Shown: positions 60,918-64,000 of the stretch, piece by piece
How the letters are laid out: each line of letters opens with the position of its first letter
Numbering within the stretch: position 1 is the stretch's first letter
Origin: Streptomyces venezuelae ATCC 10712
GTDB taxonomy: Bacteria; Actinomycetota; Actinomycetes; Streptomycetales; Streptomycetaceae
DNA: 64,000 bases
Assembly (NCBI RefSeq): GCF_008639165.1
Contig: NZ_CP029197.1
Coordinates: 868,001-932,000 of the forward strand
Direction: 5' to 3'
Made by a program: the position numbers and the translations under genes
Notes under the pieces: model-generated
Told to the model about the DNA's origin: nothing
What the model saw: the letters and a program-made list of their open reading frames with translations, nothing else
Databases searched by the model: none

Positions 60918-62137
60918 CGGTGCGCGCCTCCCTGCTTCGGTGCGGCGGCCGGGGGCAGCGGCAGGTCCGTGTCGGTCGGTCCGGGCTCGGTGGGTTCGGG
61001 CTCGGTGGGTTCGGGTTCGGGTTCCGGCTCGGTCGGGGCCGGGTCGGTCGGTGTGGGGCTGGGGGTGGGGGTGGGCTCGTTCCGGGGGATCAGCGGGGGG
61101 ATCACCTGGGTTCCGGGGGCGGCGGAGAGGTGCAGATAGGTGTTGAGGTAGTCGCCCTTGATGCCCCGCATCACCTCGTCGGTGAAGGGATATGTGAGGA
61201 GCACCTGGAGGGATGCGGGCAGGGCGGCCCCGGCGTCCGCGAGGGCGGTCAGGGTGGGGGCGAGGGCCTTGAGGTCGGCGACCATGTCCTTCTTGCTCGC
61301 GTCGATGGTGGTGACGGCGACACCGGACAGGGTGTCCAGGGCGCGGAGCATGGTCAGCAGGGAACCCCGCTGGTTCTCCAGGGTCTTCAGGCCGGGTGAG
61401 AGGCCGGTGAGGACCGTGTCGACGTCCTTCTTGCGTCCGGCGAGGGTGGCGGAGAGCCGGTTGAGCCCGTCGAGTGCGCGGGTGATGTCGCCGCGGTGGG
61501 CGTCGAGGGTGGTGACCAGGGTGTCGACCCGCTTGAGCATGGAGCGGACCTCGGGCTCGCGGCCGCCGAGGGCCGCGTTGAGTTCCCGGGTGATGGTCTT
61601 GAGCTGGTTGACGCCACCGCCGTTGAGGAGCAGGGACAGCGCGCCGAACACCTCCTCGACCTCGGTGTTGCGGCTGGTGCGGGCGAGCGGGATGACGCTG
61701 CCGTCGGCGAGCCTGCCGCCGTCGTCCTTGGCCGGCGCGACGAGCTGGATGTACTTCTCGCCGAGCAGGCTGGACTGCTCCAGGCGGGCCCCGGCGCCGG
61801 CGGGCAGCCGGACGTCGCCGTTGATCTTCAGGGTGACGCGGGCGGACCAGTCGCCGGTGCCGAGCTCGATGGCCGTGACGCGGCCGACGGCGACGTCGTT
61901 GACCTTGACTGCGGACTGGGGGACGAGGCTGAGCACGTCGTCGAGTTCGGCGGTGACGGTGTACGGATGGGAGCCGAGGTCGGCGCCGCCGGGCAGGGGC
62001 AGGTCCTCGATGCCGTCGAACCGGAAGGGGTTCGCGGGGGTCGCGCCGAGGATGACGGCGAGCCCGAGGCCGACCGCGATCACGCCGACGGCTCCGGCCC
62101 CGGCCGCCTTGCGGGAGGGCAGCGTGGCGCGTCTCAC
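60914..62137 (-). CDS. mceE: Mce family protein, MceE-like, without a lipobox
   Basis: About 407 residues. The MCE domain ([54 protein letters not shown]) and the preceding [10 protein letters not shown] resemble LprK/MceE, the lipoprotein member in mycobacteria. The N-terminal helix here has no cysteine, so it is not lipidated. A C-terminal Pro/Glu/Thr-rich tail (PTEPEPTEP pattern) ends the protein. GTG 62137 overlaps the upstream stop by 4 bp and is preceded by AAGGGGGAG. Confidence 0.85.
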   Translation of the reverse strand: MRRATLPSRKAAGAGAVGVIAVGLGLAVILGATPANPFRFDGIEDLPLPGGADLGSHPYTVTAELDDVLSLVPQSAVKVNDVAVGRVTAIELGTGDWSARVTLKINGDVRLPAGAGARLEQSSLLGEKYIQLVAPAKDDGGRLADGSVIPLARTSRNTEVEEVFGALSLLLNGGGVNQLKTITRELNAALGGREPEVRSMLKRVDTLVTTLDAHRGDITRALDGLNRLSATLAGRKKDVDTVLTGLSPGLKTLENQRGSLLTMLRALDTLSGVAVTTIDASKKDMVADLKALAPTLTALADAGAALPASLQVLLTYPFTDEVMRGIKGDYLNTYLHLSAAPGTQVIPPLIPRNEPTPTPSPTPTDPAPTEPEPEPEPTEPEPTEPGPTDTDLPLPPAAAPKQGGAHR

Positions 62138-63195
62138 CGCTCCCCCTTTCCGGTGCCGGTGGACGGACCGCCGGGGGCGGCTCCGCCGCCGGCCGAGGCG
62201 CCCCCGGTCACCGGCAGCGGGAGCAGGGGTCCGCCCATGCTGATCTCGTTGAGGTTGGCGCGGCCGTCGAGGGTGCGGGTGTCCTTGTTGTACGCGTTGA
62301 CGACGTTGCCCGCGGCGAGCGGGGCGACGTCGAGGGCCTCGGCGAGGGAGGCGCGCTGCTCGACGAGGGCCTGGGTGATCGGCACGAGCCGGTCGACGTT
62401 CTTCTTCAGTTCGCCGCGGTTGTCCTTGATGAAGGTCTTGACCTGGGCGAGGGCCTTGCCGAGTTCCTTGAGGGCGCCGGCCAGGTCGTCCTTGTTCTCG
62501 GCGAAGTAGCCGACGACGTCGTCGAGGCGTTCCTGCGCGGTGCGGACGTCGCCGTCCTTCTCCTTGAGCATGGTGGTGAAGGTCTGGAGCTGGCCGAGGG
62601 TGGTGAACAGGTCCTGGCTGCTGCCGTCGAGGGTCTTGGCGGCCTTGCCGAACTGTTCGATGGAGGTGCCGATGGCCGTGCCGTTGCCCTTGAGGTTCTT
62701 CGCGCCGGTGTCGAGGAGTTCGGACAGGGCTCCGGCGGAGTTGGCGCCGTCGGGGCCGAGCGCCCGGCTGAGTTCGGTGATGGAGTCGTACAGCTGGTCG
62801 ATCTCGACGGGGGTGCGGTTGCGGGCGGCGGGCAGTTCGGCGCCGTCGGCGAGGGCGGGGCCGGTGCGGTAGGCGGGGGTGAGCTGGACGTACCGGTCGG
62901 CGACGATGCTGGGGGCGACGACGAGCGCCCGGGCGTCGGCGGGGACGCGTACGCCCTCGTCGAGGCGGAGCCGGACCCGGACCCGGGTGCCCTGCGGCTC
63001 GACGGACTCGACCTCCCCGACCCGTACGCCGAGGACGCGCAGGTCCGAGCCGGCGTAGATGCCGACCGCCCGGTCGAACCAGGCGGTGATCCGGGTGCCG
63101 TCGTCGCCGAGGGCGCGGACGGCGAAGGTCCCGCAGGCGGCGAGCAGCACGAGGGCGAGCCCGGCGACGAGGGGTCTTCTGGGTTTGGTCATCAT
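62134..63195 (-). CDS. mceD: Mce family protein, MceD-like, with a lipobox-like motif
   Basis: A 353-residue MCE protein. The N-terminal helix ends [10 protein letters not shown], which fits a lipobox (L-A-A-C), so it may be a lipoprotein. The MCE domain shows [40 protein letters not shown] and [16 protein letters not shown]; a long helical part (about 140-310) follows, and the end is Gly/Pro-rich. Its ATG overlaps the upstream mce stop by 4 bp (ATGA). The role is lipid transfer as part of the MCE hexamer. Confidence 0.86.
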   Translation of the reverse strand: MMTKPRRPLVAGLALVLLAACGTFAVRALGDDGTRITAWFDRAVGIYAGSDLRVLGVRVGEVESVEPQGTRVRVRLRLDEGVRVPADARALVVAPSIVADRYVQLTPAYRTGPALADGAELPAARNRTPVEIDQLYDSITELSRALGPDGANSAGALSELLDTGAKNLKGNGTAIGTSIEQFGKAAKTLDGSSQDLFTTLGQLQTFTTMLKEKDGDVRTAQERLDDVVGYFAENKDDLAGALKELGKALAQVKTFIKDNRGELKKNVDRLVPITQALVEQRASLAEALDVAPLAAGNVVNAYNKDTRTLDGRANLNEISMGGPLLPLPVTGGASAGGGAAPGGPSTGTGKGER

Positions 63196-64000
63196 TCACC
63201 GCTCCCCTTGGCCGTCGCCTTCTGTTTCGGCGGCTGGCATCCGGTCGTGGGCTGCGAGGCTTCGGGCAGATAGGTACGGGGCACCACGCCGCACAGGTAG
63301 CTGTCGAACCAGCGGCCGCTGCCGAGGGTGTTGCCGACGAGCCGGTAGTACGGGCCGACGAGCGCGAGGGTCTTCTCCAGCTGGCCGCTGTTCTTCTCCA
63401 GGACGCCGGTGACCCTGCTGAGGGCCTTCAGGGTCGGGCCGAGCTGCCGGTCGTTGTCGCCGACGAGGCCGCTGAGTTCGGTGCCGAGGGCCCTGCTGCC
63501 CTTGAGGAGGGCGCGGATGGCGTCGCGGCGCTTCTGGAGTTCGCCGAGGAGGGAACCGCCGTCCTCCAGGAGCGTCTCGAAGCTGGACTTCTTGTTCTCC
63601 AGGGTCTTGGTGAACTGCTTGCTGTTCCGTAGCAGCCGGGCGAGTTCGGCGTCGCGCTTGGAGACGGACCGGGAGAGTTCGGAGAGTCCGGTGGCGGCGT
63701 TGCGGACGTGCGGCGGCGAGTTCTTGAAGGTGTCGGAGATCGTCTCGAAGCTCTCGGCGAGCTTCTCGGTGTCGATCGCGTCGACGGTGCCGCTGAGGTC
63801 CTGGAAGGCCTGGGTGACGTCGTACGGGGAGGTGGTGCGCGACTGCGGGATGCGGGTCCGGGGGTCCTGCCGTTCGGAGCCCAGCGGGTCGAGCGCCAGG
63901 TACTTCTCGCCGAGCAGGGTCTTGATGGCGATGGCGGCGGTGGAGCGGTCGCCGACCCAGGCGTCGCCGACCTCGAACGACACCTTGACCTTGGCCCCGT
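63192..64000 (-). CDS. mceC: Mce family protein, MceC-like (5' end outside window)
   Basis: The minus-strand frame is open to the right edge ([11 protein letters not shown] continuing upstream), so the N-terminal helix and first part of the MCE domain are missing. About 269 residues are visible: [20 protein letters not shown] from the MCE domain, the long helical region [20 protein letters not shown] to [17 protein letters not shown], and a C-terminal [18 protein letters not shown] typical of MceC. It belongs to the same operon; the remaining mceA, mceB and yrbE genes should lie beyond the window. Confidence 0.86.
   Translation of the reverse strand, partial: GAKVKVSFEVGDAWVGDRSTAAIAIKTLLGEKYLALDPLGSERQDPRTRIPQSRTTSPYDVTQAFQDLSGTVDAIDTEKLAESFETISDTFKNSPPHVRNAATGLSELSRSVSKRDAELARLLRNSKQFTKTLENKKSSFETLLEDGGSLLGELQKRRDAIRALLKGSRALGTELSGLVGDNDRQLGPTLKALSRVTGVLEKNSGQLEKTLALVGPYYRLVGNTLGSGRWFDSYLCGVVPRTYLPEASQPTTGCQPPKQKATAKGSGE

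Noticed and set aside
1..64000. tRNA genes, insertion sequences, att sites or prophage
   Set aside because: No clover-leaf candidates, transposase, integrase or phage structural genes were recognised in the gaps or coding regions.

Overview
The window reads as a chromosomal stretch of a Streptomyces or close relative. DNA is very GC-rich with GC-ending codons, GTG starts are frequent, many genes overlap by 4 bp, and the content is typically streptomycete: LAL-type LuxR regulator, TAT-exported GH109 enzyme, DmdR/IdeR iron box, one Mce operon, and a cysteine-type leader peptide before ssu genes. I saw no tRNA, rRNA, CRISPR array, insertion sequence or prophage.

Left part (0-15 kb). The outstanding feature is a compact tryptophan-dimer (indolocarbazole-type) biosynthetic operon at 5504-14810. 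Five co-directional genes, touching or overlapping, encode an extra FAD monooxygenase, an L-tryptophan oxidase (RebO/StaO type), a chromopyrrolic acid synthase (RebD/StaD type), a RebC/StaC-type FAD monooxygenase and a RebP/StaP-type P450. There is no glycosyltransferase, methyltransferase or halogenase, so the product should be an aglycone, possibly further oxidised by the extra monooxygenase. A LAL regulator (496-3693) and a divergent AraC/DUF2000 pair lie upstream and an ArsR-type regulator downstream.

Middle part (15-46 kb). Mixed metabolic and stress genes come first: two STAS proteins, an NADPH-dependent F420-reductase-like protein behind an AT-rich palindrome, an isochorismatase-like hydrolase, an NTF2-like protein, DUF418, a sialidase, PepP, a TrmB/LuxR-like regulator, prolyl oligopeptidase and nitrobindin. 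Next is a siderophore-iron ABC operon under an iron box. Divergent from it is a sulfonate operon (leader peptide, ssuC, ssuB, ssuA, ssuD), followed by a second flavoprotein. After an MltG-like protein and a well-signalled 19-residue microprotein come a MarR/ABC exporter pair with an AT-rich shared operator, a D-lactate dehydrogenase-like FAD/Fe-S protein, and convergent glycan-active exoenzymes (GH109 and PNGase A).

Right part (46-64 kb). A heterodimeric ABC exporter has complementary degenerate ATP sites and an unusual cluster of TTCCCCC motifs upstream. It is followed by a YdjM-like membrane protein, a DUF3516 helicase, TesB, an RNA ligase, DUF6011, glutathione peroxidase and a HemK-like methyltransferase. 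Last comes the distal half of a Mce lipid-import operon (four Mce proteins and four Mce-associated proteins) that runs off the right edge.

All family calls come from reading motifs and from memory of family members. No database search was run.
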